Assembly: GCF_003073175.1 (NCBI RefSeq)
Contig: NZ_QBBX01000023.1
Coordinates: forward strand, 323-32,356
From: Peribacillus acanthi
Lineage (GTDB): Bacteria > Bacillota > Bacilli > Bacillales > DSM-1321
DNA: 32,034 nucleotides
Direction of reading: 5' to 3'
Shown: positions 16,763 to 24,952 of the stretch, one piece after another
How positions within the stretch are numbered: position 1 is the first letter of the stretch
Layout: each line of letters begins with the position of its first letter
The notes under the pieces: generated by a model
What the model was told of the DNA's origin: nothing
The model's input: only the letters and a program-made list of their open reading frames with translations
Databases searched by the model: none
Translations under genes and position numbers: made by a program

Positions 16763-17464
16763 ATGACCATTATTTATGAAGGTAAGCTAGTAAAAGGTCA
16801 ACAATTATTTCAAGTTCAACCACTAAGCATAAATCACTTAAGTGAAATAATGCGCTTGCAGCAGACTACTGTTGACATGTTAATTGATAATGAGAGTCTA
16901 CAACCACTAACAATTGAAGAATACCAATTTATCCTAGAAGGCAATGGGTTTATGATAGGCGCATTTGTAGAATCACAGTTAGTTGCTTTTCGTGCGCTAT
17001 TAGTACCTGAAATTGATCAAGAACATCTTGGATATGATATTGGCTTTAGGGAAGAAGATTTACCAAATATCATTTATCAGGAAATTTCCATGGTCCATCC
17101 TATATACCGCGGAAACAAATTACAGCAAACGTTAGCAACCCTTATCATGGATGAATTGGCAAAGAGGAAAACACGATATACACATATTTGTTGTACAGTT
17201 TCACCTTTTAATATCCCAAGCCTGAAGGACAAGTTTGCTCAACAAATGAAGATTGCTGCATTGAAGACAAAATACGGCGATAAGAAGCGATATATATTCG
17301 TTAAGGAAATTGCACACAATGATCAAGGCTCTTCGTTCGAAACGACTCATCTTCCACTACATGATTTAACCAATCAGGAATCTTTACTAGCAAATGGTTG
17401 GAGAGGAATTGGTCTGAAAGAAATTAACGGAGAGTTTGTTGTATTGTTTGAAAAAATGAAATAA
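16763..17464 (+). CDS. GNAT-family N-acetyltransferase, unusual length
   Basis: A 233-aa protein with a GNAT core. Motif A is seen as EISMVHPIYRGNKLQQTLAT (residues about 107-126), followed by a Cys-containing strand HICCTVSPFNIPSL. The protein is longer than a minimal GNAT, with a C-terminal extension of about 60 residues with no recognised motif. ATG 16763 is 12 bp after the epimerase stop, with GGAGTGAG 4 nt upstream, and a strong terminator follows the gene. Being in an operon with an epimerase-like enzyme and an antiporter, it may acetylate or deacylate-cycle the same amino compound. That is inference. Confidence 0.8.
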   Translation: MTIIYEGKLVKGQQLFQVQPLSINHLSEIMRLQQTTVDMLIDNESLQPLTIEEYQFILEGNGFMIGAFVESQLVAFRALLVPEIDQEHLGYDIGFREEDLPNIIYQEISMVHPIYRGNKLQQTLATLIMDELAKRKTRYTHICCTVSPFNIPSLKDKFAQQMKIAALKTKYGDKKRYIFVKEIAHNDQGSSFETTHLPLHDLTNQESLLANGWRGIGLKEINGEFVVLFEKMK

Positions 17465-17469
17465 AGTAT

Positions 17470-17498
17470 CCCCATTCTTAATAAGGATGGGGTTTTTT
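17470..17498 (+). terminator. Terminator of the antiporter-epimerase-GNAT operon
   Basis: A 9-bp stem with one G-U pair (CCCCATTCT at 17470-17478, AGGATGGGG at 17484-17492) is followed by T6. Confidence 0.92.
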
Positions 17499-18127
17499 AA
17501 TGAAGAAATTCAAAAGGTAATTAGTGGATCATACAAAATGAGACTAGACGGTTCATAAGTATTCATTATTAATAATCTTAAGAGAAGCGGACAAACAAAG
17601 GTTTGAGGGAATCGGTCTTATTTTCTTGTATATGGTTGAATATGGAGGAATCGTAAGCTATGACACCATACGGATTTGTGAGTGGCGCATGAAGAATTAT
17701 GCGTCTTTTTTATTTATTAAATTTTTTTATTCCATGGATGTTTAAAAGACACATACATATACCGGTATTCTTAAATGCTAGTCTACAAAAACGATTATTA
17801 AGGTCCATAAATCTTAATGTTTGTAATATAGTACACTTCCTTTTACCTAATTCAGGGAGATAGTAGATTGCTGCTGGAAGGGAACTTACAGATGAAAATT
17901 CTGGAAAATAACCTAATTGACTAAGGGGATGTGTTTCTTTAGTACCAGACAAGATTCGACATGACTTTGACGCGGTAAATAATTAATGATACTTAATGAG
18001 TAGGTTTGAAATTTTTTATATGATATTTATCCAAGATTTGGTTTATTTGGGAATGTATCGAGGTAAAAAGTAACAGCAATTCATTAAATAATCAGTCACT
18101 TTGGTGTCTTAGGAGAGAAGATGCAGG
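17499..18127. other. Gene-poor gap before the Tad locus
   Basis: About 630 bp with no supported gene. It contains an orphan terminator-like hairpin at 17684-17715. A minus-strand reading of 80 codons (17710-17952) begins at TTG without a ribosome binding site and has no recognisable similarity. No clear promoter for the Tad locus was resolved; TTGAAA at 18006-18011 lacks a well-spaced -10. Confidence 0.6.
17684..17715 (+). terminator. Orphan Rho-independent terminator
   Basis: A 7-bp stem with one G-U pair (GGCGCAT at 17684-17690, ATGCGTC at 17699-17705) precedes T6 and more T-rich sequence. The only upstream transcript with a known gene already ends at 17498, so this may end a short RNA or be a relic. 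Confidence 0.6.
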
Positions 18128-18895
18128 ATGTTAGAGTCAAAAAGAAGAGCAGTCATATTTTTAATGTTGGCCTTTTTATTAGCCGCAACTGCTGGATACA
18201 TGGTGCTACAGAAGGTCAAGGCCTTGAATTCTGAACTAGGAGGAATGACAAAAATCTATATAGCCAATGGAGACATTCCAGCTAGGACACTCATTCAAAG
18301 CAATCAGATTACGACTACAGAAATACCGAATAAATTTGTAAATCCTTCACATGTGTTGAAGAAGGAAGAATTATTAAATCAAGTTGTAGTCGTCCCATTG
18401 GGTGACAAAGAAATGATTACGAAAAATATGATAAAACCTTATTCAAATTTGCGAAAAGAGGACAATCGCTTAGTGGCTATGTATCCATCTGAAAAGGTAC
18501 AGTTCGATCAGGTAGTAGAATTCCTGGATCGGGTAGATATTATCGTTTCTACAAAGGAAGGAAATGTAGCAAAAACGGAAGTGTTCATGCGGGATGTTCC
18601 AGTTGCTTATGCTGATATGAAGAATAAGCAATTTACAGGTGTCGCACTAGAAGTCAGTGCAGAGGATGCTCCGAAGTTAATTCATATTCAAAACTATGCT
18701 GACAAGGTAAGGGTATTAAAAGCGAATGTTGGAAAAGCGGATGAAATGGAAGTGGAATCTGAGGCTTCAGTGGAGGGGAATGCAAGTTCCTCTGTAAAAG
18801 TCCCAGCTTCTAAAGTAACTCCTTCCCATGCAAATGCACAACCAACCACAACACCAGCAAAACCAGAAGCAGGGAAAACGGATAAACCGAAATAA
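18128..18895 (+). CDS. Flp pilus assembly protein CpaB-like (SAF domain)
   Basis: A 255-aa protein with one N-terminal membrane helix (residues about 9-27). A SAF/RcpC domain follows, from IYIANGDIPARTLIQSNQIT (about 43-62) through VVPLGDKEMITKNMI. A RcpC-type beta region extends to about residue 205. The last 45 residues are Ser, Thr, Pro and Ala rich and look disordered. In Gram-negative Tad systems CpaB/RcpC sits in the periplasm near the secretin. In a monoderm it would be an extracellular, membrane-anchored piece of the pilus base. ATG 18128 has AGGAGAG at 18111-18117. It is the first gene of the Tad locus. Confidence 0.85.
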   Translation: MLESKRRAVIFLMLAFLLAATAGYMVLQKVKALNSELGGMTKIYIANGDIPARTLIQSNQITTTEIPNKFVNPSHVLKKEELLNQVVVVPLGDKEMITKNMIKPYSNLRKEDNRLVAMYPSEKVQFDQVVEFLDRVDIIVSTKEGNVAKTEVFMRDVPVAYADMKNKQFTGVALEVSAEDAPKLIHIQNYADKVRVLKANVGKADEMEVESEASVEGNASSSVKVPASKVTPSHANAQPTTTPAKPEAGKTDKPK

Positions 18896-18923
18896 TGGAG
18901 AAGAAGCCAGAAGAGGGATGAAC

Positions 18924-20075
18924 ATGGAAGAGAAATTAAACATACTTTTAGTCAGTGATGATGAAAACATCCATAACCAGCTATTGAACGCTTTTTCTGA
19001 CCAATATTCCATCCAGCATATTCAGCCGGTAGATGTGATTAGAGAAATTCATCGAGATGTTCAAAATATCATTATATTTGTTCAGCCGGAAAATGATATC
19101 TCTATTGAAAGCATTCAATACATAACATCGATTAGTCCCACTACTCTAGTCATTTATATTAGCAAAACTACTGATTTCAGTACATTAAGAAGTGTGACAA
19201 GAGCAGGAGCGGCAGAATTTTTTATTTATCCTGAAGAATTAAGTTTATTGATTAGTAGGTTTCCTACAATTTGCACGAATTATGAGGCTAACAAGACAAA
19301 AAATGAAGAAAAGTTGGCGTCCTTTACTCGAGGCAGAGGTCAAATTATTTCGGTCTTTAGTAATAAAGGAGGGGCGGGTACTTCCATCTTGGCAGCCTCG
19401 TTTGCTCAGACATTAAAACTGGAGACAAATGCTGAAGTCATTCTCATTGATTTGAATTTGCAATTTGGTGGGACGGAAACATTGTTGTCGATTGAATCCA
19501 ATCGATCCATCGTTGATTTGCTTCCAGTAGCGAATGAATTAAATGAAAGCCATATACGGAATGTGGCCCAAAAACTTCCTTCCTCCAAATTGGATGTATT
19601 GTTGAGTCCATGTGATGCTGAGTTAGCCGAAACATTAACCGATGAATTTATTGCGAAACTGTTACGGACTTGCCGTCGGAGTTTTGACTTTGTTGTTTTG
19701 GATCTTCCTTCCCACATTAATGCCCAAGTAGTAACAGCATTAGAGGAATCGGATCGTATTCATTATGTTTTGAATCCGGATACACCATCTTTAAAGCTAT
19801 TAAAGCAATTCGAAGACCTATCTATGAGACTCGGAATTGAATTACCTTCTCGTACATCAATCCTTCTAAATAAAACAAGCAAGGACAATGAAGTACAAGA
19901 AAAAGATTTGAAAAGCATTCTGCGATTCCCGGTAGGTGGAACAATCCGTTTAGATTTCAAAGGTCTCCAGCCATTTATTAATAAGGGAGAGCCCGTACGA
20001 AAGATCCCTAAAGAAAGACGTCTGATTCCTTTTGCCAAGGATGTCCGGAAATGGGCTTTGACAGCGGTGAAGTAG
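18924..20075 (+). CDS. TadZ/CpaE-like pilus localisation ATPase
   Basis: A 383-aa ParA/MinD-superfamily protein. An N-terminal receiver-like domain (residues about 1-115, starting LNILLVSDDENIH) is followed by the ATPase domain. Its P-loop reads SNKGGAGTS (residues about 147-155), so the second Walker A lysine is Thr, as in many TadZ proteins. Further motifs are VILIDLNLQFGG and FVVLDLPSH. TadZ proteins place the Tad machine at the membrane or pole. ATG 18924 is preferred with AGAGGG 6 nt upstream. The frame stays open upstream into the cpaB-like gene, but those starts lack a ribosome binding site. Confidence 0.87.
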   Translation: MEEKLNILLVSDDENIHNQLLNAFSDQYSIQHIQPVDVIREIHRDVQNIIIFVQPENDISIESIQYITSISPTTLVIYISKTTDFSTLRSVTRAGAAEFFIYPEELSLLISRFPTICTNYEANKTKNEEKLASFTRGRGQIISVFSNKGGAGTSILAASFAQTLKLETNAEVILIDLNLQFGGTETLLSIESNRSIVDLLPVANELNESHIRNVAQKLPSSKLDVLLSPCDAELAETLTDEFIAKLLRTCRRSFDFVVLDLPSHINAQVVTALEESDRIHYVLNPDTPSLKLLKQFEDLSMRLGIELPSRTSILLNKTSKDNEVQEKDLKSILRFPVGGTIRLDFKGLQPFINKGEPVRKIPKERRLIPFAKDVRKWALTAVK

Positions 20076-20087
20076 GGGGAAGATGAG

Positions 20088-21440
20088 ATGACGTCCATAT
20101 TTGATAAAAGAAAAGAAAGAATAAACGGATTAGCAAAGATTCAATCGTATCAATATGAAAATCATCTTGTGGATGAACTAGTCGATCACTACAAGGCTAG
20201 ATTACTTCGGGACACGAACCTTGAGGTGCTAACCAAGCTGTCACAAGGAGAAATGCGGTTAAGGATTGAACAGCTAGTCAGTCAATTCATGTCAGAAGAA
20301 AGAACTGTCATTTCACGGCATGATAAGGAAATATTGATTACAAGAATTTTAGATGAATCGGTAGGCTACGGACCACTGGAGCCACTCATTAATGATGAGT
20401 CTATTACGGAAATTCTCATTAATGGTTGGAATGAAGTATACGTGGAGAAGCTTGGAAAGCTTGAATTGACAGATATCGTGTTTCGAAATGATGAACATGT
20501 TCGACATGTAGTTGATCGTATCGTGGCGCCAATTGGCAGGAGAATAGATGAAAGTTCTCCGATGGTAGATGCTAGATTACCAGATGGAAGTCGTGTAAAT
20601 GCGGTCATCCCACCAGTCAGCCTAAATGGGACACTTGTATCTATCCGTAAGTTCAGGAAAGAACCCTTTAAAATGGATGATTTTTTAGAATTTCATACAC
20701 TCAATTCAGCGATGGCTGAGTTTCTGAAAGCAGTCGTAACGTCCAAGTTGAATATTCTAATCTCTGGGGGGACTGGTAGCGGAAAGACGTCATTGTTAAA
20801 TGTCTTGGCAACCTCGATCCCTTTTGGAGAAAGGGTTGTGACCATAGAAGATTCAGCAGAATTACGTTTGAACCGTCCTAATGTTGTGGGGATGGAAGCA
20901 CGACCAGCCAATGTAGAAGGTAGTGGTGAAATATCGATTCGACAACTCGTAAAAAATGCCTTAAGGATGAGGCCTGACCGAATCATTGTGGGTGAGGTGC
21001 GAAGTGGAGAGGCATTTGATATGCTTCAGGCCATGAATACCGGACATGAGGGATCCTTAACAACGGTGCATGCTAATTCCCCTGACGATGCGTTAAGAAG
21101 GGTTGAAGCAATGGTTGTTATGGCAGGGATGGAACTTCCTAGCCATATAATAAGGGAATATATCGTTGGGGCACTGGACATTATTATTCAGGCTACTCGA
21201 CTGACAGATGGAACAAGGAAAATTGTATCTATATCTGAAGTGTTCAAAAAAGCGGATGGAACACATGAGGTAAAGGAGATTTTTATCTTCAAACGAACCG
21301 GGATGAGTAGTGATGGAACGATAGAAGGATATTTCACTCCTACAGGTCACGTTCCTCAATGCTTAGAAAAGCTCTCCTATTTCGGAATAAGAATACCTGA
21401 TACAGCCTTCTCTGAAGTTTTTGGGGAGGTGAGTATGTGA
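20088..21440 (+). CDS. tadA: Tad secretion ATPase TadA/CpaF
   Basis: A 450-aa hexameric secretion ATPase of the VirB11/PulE type that powers Flp pilus assembly and, in some Tad systems, retraction. Walker A is ISGGTGSGKTS (residues about 224-234). The Asp box and Walker B region reads RPDRIIVGEVRSGEAFDMLQ, and the His box is EGSLTTVHANSP (about 320). The long N-terminal domain includes the VGYGPLEPLINDESITEILI block typical of CpaF. ATG 20088 has a GGGGGAAG upstream and starts 12 bp after tadZ. The stop overlaps the next start by four bases. This is the most diagnostic gene of the locus. Confidence 0.94.
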   Translation: MTSIFDKRKERINGLAKIQSYQYENHLVDELVDHYKARLLRDTNLEVLTKLSQGEMRLRIEQLVSQFMSEERTVISRHDKEILITRILDESVGYGPLEPLINDESITEILINGWNEVYVEKLGKLELTDIVFRNDEHVRHVVDRIVAPIGRRIDESSPMVDARLPDGSRVNAVIPPVSLNGTLVSIRKFRKEPFKMDDFLEFHTLNSAMAEFLKAVVTSKLNILISGGTGSGKTSLLNVLATSIPFGERVVTIEDSAELRLNRPNVVGMEARPANVEGSGEISIRQLVKNALRMRPDRIIVGEVRSGEAFDMLQAMNTGHEGSLTTVHANSPDDALRRVEAMVVMAGMELPSHIIREYIVGALDIIIQATRLTDGTRKIVSISEVFKKADGTHEVKEIFIFKRTGMSSDGTIEGYFTPTGHVPQCLEKLSYFGIRIPDTAFSEVFGEVSM

Positions 21441-22363
21441 TTGCTGCTTTCATAACTACTGCTGCTGTGTTTGTTACTATCATTGCTCTTTATTTTCTTT
21501 TAGATGTAAGGAAAGAAAAGCAGGAGTGGAAGAAAAGAGTCAATCAACTTTACCAAGACGGAGAAAAGAGGAAGAGTGCCATCGTCCTCTTAGGGGATCG
21601 GTTTGATCGAACAGAATATGCAAAGCCGATACAAAAAAGGCTCTTAGAAGCAAATATTCCTTTTACTCCTTCCGAATATATCGGTGCTCTCGTTGTTGCA
21701 TATATGGGAGTCATCATTGTATTAAATAATTTTTTCAGCATTAGCTTTCCTATTAATTTCATTTTGGCGGGCTTGTTATTAGAAGGGGCGAAAAAACTTG
21801 TATTCCTTTTAAGGAAAAACAAGATGAAGGAACGGTTTATTGAACAACTCCCTCAGATTTGCAGGACTTTGGCTAATGGCACTAGGTCGGGTATGACACT
21901 TACCCAAAGTATCAATCTCGTTGTACAAGAGGTGAATCAGCCTGCAAAAGGTGAGTTTAAAAGAATGGCTAACGAGTTAGCTCTTGGTATTGATTTTACA
22001 GTTGCTCTTCGATCGATGGAAAAACGGATAGACAGTAGGGAGTTCCGTTTATTCGAAGCGACTCTGTTGATTCAGAAAAAAGCTGGAGGAAACCTATTCG
22101 CTGTATTGGATGAAATGGGTCAGACGTTAGAAGAGCGTAAGTTGCTCCAGCAGGAAATCAAGACGATGACTGCTGAGCAAAGATATGTTGCATATATCGT
22201 TCCAGTCATTCCTATATTTTTAGTTTTAATGATGAATAACGTGATAGATGGGTTCCTCGATCCCTTATTTTCAGGGTTAGGTATCATTTTGTTCTTACTA
22301 TTTTTAACGGGTACGATTCTTACTTTCATTCTTGTAAGAAAAGTCACGAATATAAAGGTGTAA
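21437..22363 (+). CDS. tadB: Tad inner platform protein TadB
   Basis: A 308-aa integral membrane protein with an N-terminal helix (residues about 2-22), a hydrophobic pair near 85-120, a T2SSF/GspF domain (about 130-250) and two C-terminal helices. The T2SSF core shows EQLPQICRTLANGTRSGMTL and KAGGNLFAVLDEMGQTLEER, typical of TadB. It forms the membrane platform on which TadA acts. The start is GTG 21437, overlapping the tadA stop as GTGA, with GGGAGGTGA just upstream, indicating translational coupling. Confidence 0.9.
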   Translation: MIAAFITTAAVFVTIIALYFLLDVRKEKQEWKKRVNQLYQDGEKRKSAIVLLGDRFDRTEYAKPIQKRLLEANIPFTPSEYIGALVVAYMGVIIVLNNFFSISFPINFILAGLLLEGAKKLVFLLRKNKMKERFIEQLPQICRTLANGTRSGMTLTQSINLVVQEVNQPAKGEFKRMANELALGIDFTVALRSMEKRIDSREFRLFEATLLIQKKAGGNLFAVLDEMGQTLEERKLLQQEIKTMTAEQRYVAYIVPVIPIFLVLMMNNVIDGFLDPLFSGLGIILFLLFLTGTILTFILVRKVTNIKV

Positions 22364-22366
22364 ATA

Positions 22367-23302
22367 ATGGATGGATTAATTGTCATCATACTATCTCTTA
22401 CTTTGCTATTTTTAGCCCTATCCCTACGAAGCTTTTACAATTATCTAGTTTTGAAGGAAGAGCTAAAGGAAGAAATGAAGCAAAAGAGTTTTCTTTCGAA
22501 ATTTGATTTTATAAAGAAGCCTTCGAAAAAAGAAAAAATCTTAACAAAAATCTTCGGATATGCGGATGATTTTTCAGATTTTGGCCAAAGGATTAACTTT
22601 TTTAGTGAAAATGAAGAGATTCATAGACTTCTCATGCAAGCTGGATTTCCTTACGACCTTACAGTAGCTAGATTTCAAGGGCTAAAAATGTTCATGATGG
22701 TCCTTGGGTTAATTACAGGTGGGATGAGTTTGGTCCTTCAGTTCCCGCTCTCTCAAGTGGTGGTTATCGTATATCCTCTCTTAGGCTATTTCTGCGCAAT
22801 ATTTTGGCTGAGAGGTAAAGCGAGGGCTCGACAGGAAGAATTATCCTTTCAACTACCCGATTTTCTGGATACGATGAGCGTCACATTGCAAGCGGGTGTC
22901 GGTTTGGATCAAGCTCTGAGAGATATTGCTCCATACTTTGAAGGTCCTATCCAGGAAGAGTTTGGACGGTTTATTCAGGAAACGGATGTAGGGGTTCCAA
23001 GGGCACAAGCATATCAAACCTTATTGGAACGAAATGAAAGTAAAGAATTCCAGTTACTGATTAAATCACTTATACAAGGGGAGCGTCTTGGAGTTCCTAT
23101 TTCAAAAACCTTTAAGCAACAAGCAGAGGAAATGAGAAAAATAAAGAAAGAAAAAGTAAAAGAAAAAGCGGCAAAGGCATCTCCTAAAGTGACATTGATT
23201 ACAACGTTCCTTGTCATGCCGTCAGCTTTAATTCTCATTGCTGGTTTAATGTTAATCAATATGTTTAACGAGAATAGCAATCTATTTGATTTGTTTAAAT
23301 AA
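22367..23302 (+). CDS. tadC: Tad inner platform protein TadC
   Basis: A 311-aa membrane protein, second partner of the TadB/TadC platform. It has an N-terminal helix, a hydrophobic pair around residues 105-145, a T2SSF core (QLPDFLDTMSVTLQAGVGLD near 162-181; LIQGERLGVPISKTFKQQAE near 236-255) and a C-terminal helix. ATG 22367 has AAAGGTG 6 nt upstream and is 3 bp after the tadB stop. The run of KxKKEKVKEKAAKASPK before the last helix is normal for TadC. Confidence 0.9.
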   Translation: MDGLIVIILSLTLLFLALSLRSFYNYLVLKEELKEEMKQKSFLSKFDFIKKPSKKEKILTKIFGYADDFSDFGQRINFFSENEEIHRLLMQAGFPYDLTVARFQGLKMFMMVLGLITGGMSLVLQFPLSQVVVIVYPLLGYFCAIFWLRGKARARQEELSFQLPDFLDTMSVTLQAGVGLDQALRDIAPYFEGPIQEEFGRFIQETDVGVPRAQAYQTLLERNESKEFQLLIKSLIQGERLGVPISKTFKQQAEEMRKIKKEKVKEKAAKASPKVTLITTFLVMPSALILIAGLMLINMFNENSNLFDLFK

Positions 23303-23331
23303 GAAAACACACAAAAGAGGAGAGAAACAAA

Positions 23332-23538
23332 ATGAAAAGAAAAATGCAGGAATTATTCGTGAAAATGATGTACCCAGTAAAAAACGAAAGAGGAGCACAA
23401 TCTCTTGAATGGCTAGGATTAGCAGCGTTGTTAATTTTAGTGTTAGGGATTGTATCCCAGGCAGTAAGTAAGCAAGAAGCAGGCATTGGTGATGTCATCT
23501 CTAAAATCATCAAAAAAATCACGGAGATGGTAGGCTAA
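23332..23538 (+). CDS. Flp-type major prepilin candidate
   Basis: A 68-aa prepilin-like protein. A short basic leader ends at Gly21, followed by AQSLEW, which puts Glu at mature position +5, and then a single hydrophobic helix (about residues 28-44). An amphipathic Lys-rich tail closes it (VISKIIKKITEMVG). The mature pilin would be 47 aa, within the Flp size range. Flp pilins normally have Glu-Tyr at +5/+6; here it is Glu-Trp. ATG 23332 has AGAGGAGAG upstream. Its place right after tadC and the high similarity of its leader site to the TadE-like protein at 28555 suggest one shared processing peptidase. Confidence 0.8.
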   Translation: MKRKMQELFVKMMYPVKNERGAQSLEWLGLAALLILVLGIVSQAVSKQEAGIGDVISKIIKKITEMVG

Positions 23539-23561
23539 TTCAAACAAAAGGTGGGGAAAAG

Positions 23562-24941
23562 ATGCCGAAGTACAAACACCTATTTGTTTCTTGCTTGGTA
23601 GGTATGCTGGTGCTAAGCGGGTGTAGCAAGAGTGAGCCAATTAGCGAAGTTAAAGAAGCGAAACAAGTAGCCACTTCAAAGAAGCCAGATAAAAAACATG
23701 AAGAACAAAAACAAAATGAAGAGACAGTAGAAGTAGAGCCTCTACCTAGCACTTATCAAGAGCTTGAGATGAGACCTGTAGGGGATTACCACGATTTTTC
23801 TTTTTTTCTGAATGATGAGGATAAAAAAATGGTATTGGAGACTTTCAAAGGTCTCCCTGATCTTTCCAATAACCCTACTAAAAACGAAATGGACCAGTTC
23901 TATAATGAGCTGTTAAGTCATCTTCAAGAAGATTACAAAGGTCCTGAAGAAGCAATCAGACAACTTAAATTCCAATCTATAGGCGATCCAAATATGGAGG
24001 ACTCCCGCTATCAATTTAAGGAAAACTTGAACGTTGAGATCATCCTCGATGCTTCTGGAAGCATGGCACAGAAGGTAAATGGAACGGTAAAAATGGAAGC
24101 GGCTAAAGAATCTATCATGAATTTCGTTCAACAATTGCCAAAGGAAGCGAAAGTGGGATTACGCGTATATGGACATAAAGGAAGTAATGCAGATTCTGAT
24201 CAAAAAATATCTTGCTCAAGCAGTGAAGTCATGTATCCTATTTCGTCCTATAACCAGGCATCTTTTATTTCTTCGTTGGATAAAATCAAGCCAACTGGCT
24301 GGACTCCAACTGGCTTAGCGTTGAAGGAAGCTCAAAAGGATTTATCACAGTTCGATGGTTCAAAAAATACTAATATTGTTTATTTGGTTAGTGATGGAAT
24401 CTCTACCTGTGGAGATCATCCCGTTGAAGCTGCAAAAGAGCTTTACAGTTCCAATATCGAACCGATTGTCAACATCATAGGCTTTGATGTAGATAGTAAA
24501 GGGGAGAACGAGTTAAAACGAATCGCGGATGTGACAGAAGGCCTTTATACGAATGTTTCTGACGAAAGCGAATTGAATGAAGAGCTATCTAAGATCAACA
24601 ACCTTGCTGAGACTTGGAAGCAATGGAAAACTGTTGGGCTACAAAGGCTTGAAGGCAAAAAAATACAAAATGACCTTAGTATTTTTAGCTATATCACACA
24701 AGAGGAAGTTAAAGCCCAGGATGAATATGATACCTTTTCCCTTATTTCCTTTGTATTTTGGGATCAAGGTCTGATGAGTACGGAGACAAGAGAGTATTTA
24801 GATGAAAAGAATAGAGAATATCACGACTGGATAAATAAAGAAATCGAGAAATTCAAAGTGGAATTAAAAACGTTAAATGAAAAGAGTTATGTAGAAGCGA
24901 TAAAAGTCTTGGAAGAAAAGTATCAACAAAATACACAATAG
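23562..24941 (+). CDS. Secreted VWA-domain lipoprotein
   Basis: A 459-aa exported lipoprotein. The signal peptide ends in lipobox LSGC with the lipidated Cys at 21. A Lys/Glu-rich linker follows (about 25-60), then a von Willebrand A domain (about 156-345). The metal-dependent adhesion site looks complete: DASGS (Asp163, Ser165, Ser167), Thr248 in GWTPTG, and Asp278 in VSDG. Cys218 and Cys283 could form a disulfide. The C-terminal 110 residues are Glu/Lys rich and helical. In classical Tad systems the VWA domain is part of TadG; here it is a separate lipoprotein. It may be an adhesin or a calcium- or magnesium-dependent assembly factor at the membrane surface. From memory, B. subtilis YwmC and YwmD are distant secreted VWA relatives. 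Confidence 0.85.
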   Translation: MPKYKHLFVSCLVGMLVLSGCSKSEPISEVKEAKQVATSKKPDKKHEEQKQNEETVEVEPLPSTYQELEMRPVGDYHDFSFFLNDEDKKMVLETFKGLPDLSNNPTKNEMDQFYNELLSHLQEDYKGPEEAIRQLKFQSIGDPNMEDSRYQFKENLNVEIILDASGSMAQKVNGTVKMEAAKESIMNFVQQLPKEAKVGLRVYGHKGSNADSDQKISCSSSEVMYPISSYNQASFISSLDKIKPTGWTPTGLALKEAQKDLSQFDGSKNTNIVYLVSDGISTCGDHPVEAAKELYSSNIEPIVNIIGFDVDSKGENELKRIADVTEGLYTNVSDESELNEELSKINNLAETWKQWKTVGLQRLEGKKIQNDLSIFSYITQEEVKAQDEYDTFSLISFVFWDQGLMSTETREYLDEKNREYHDWINKEIEKFKVELKTLNEKSYVEAIKVLEEKYQQNTQ

Positions 24942-24952
24942 GTGGGAGAGTC

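Noticed and set aside
17710-17952. Minus-strand open frame of 80 codons
   Set aside because: It begins at TTG without a ribosome binding site, ends inside a terminator tail and resembles no family. It could be a relic, but I cannot support it.
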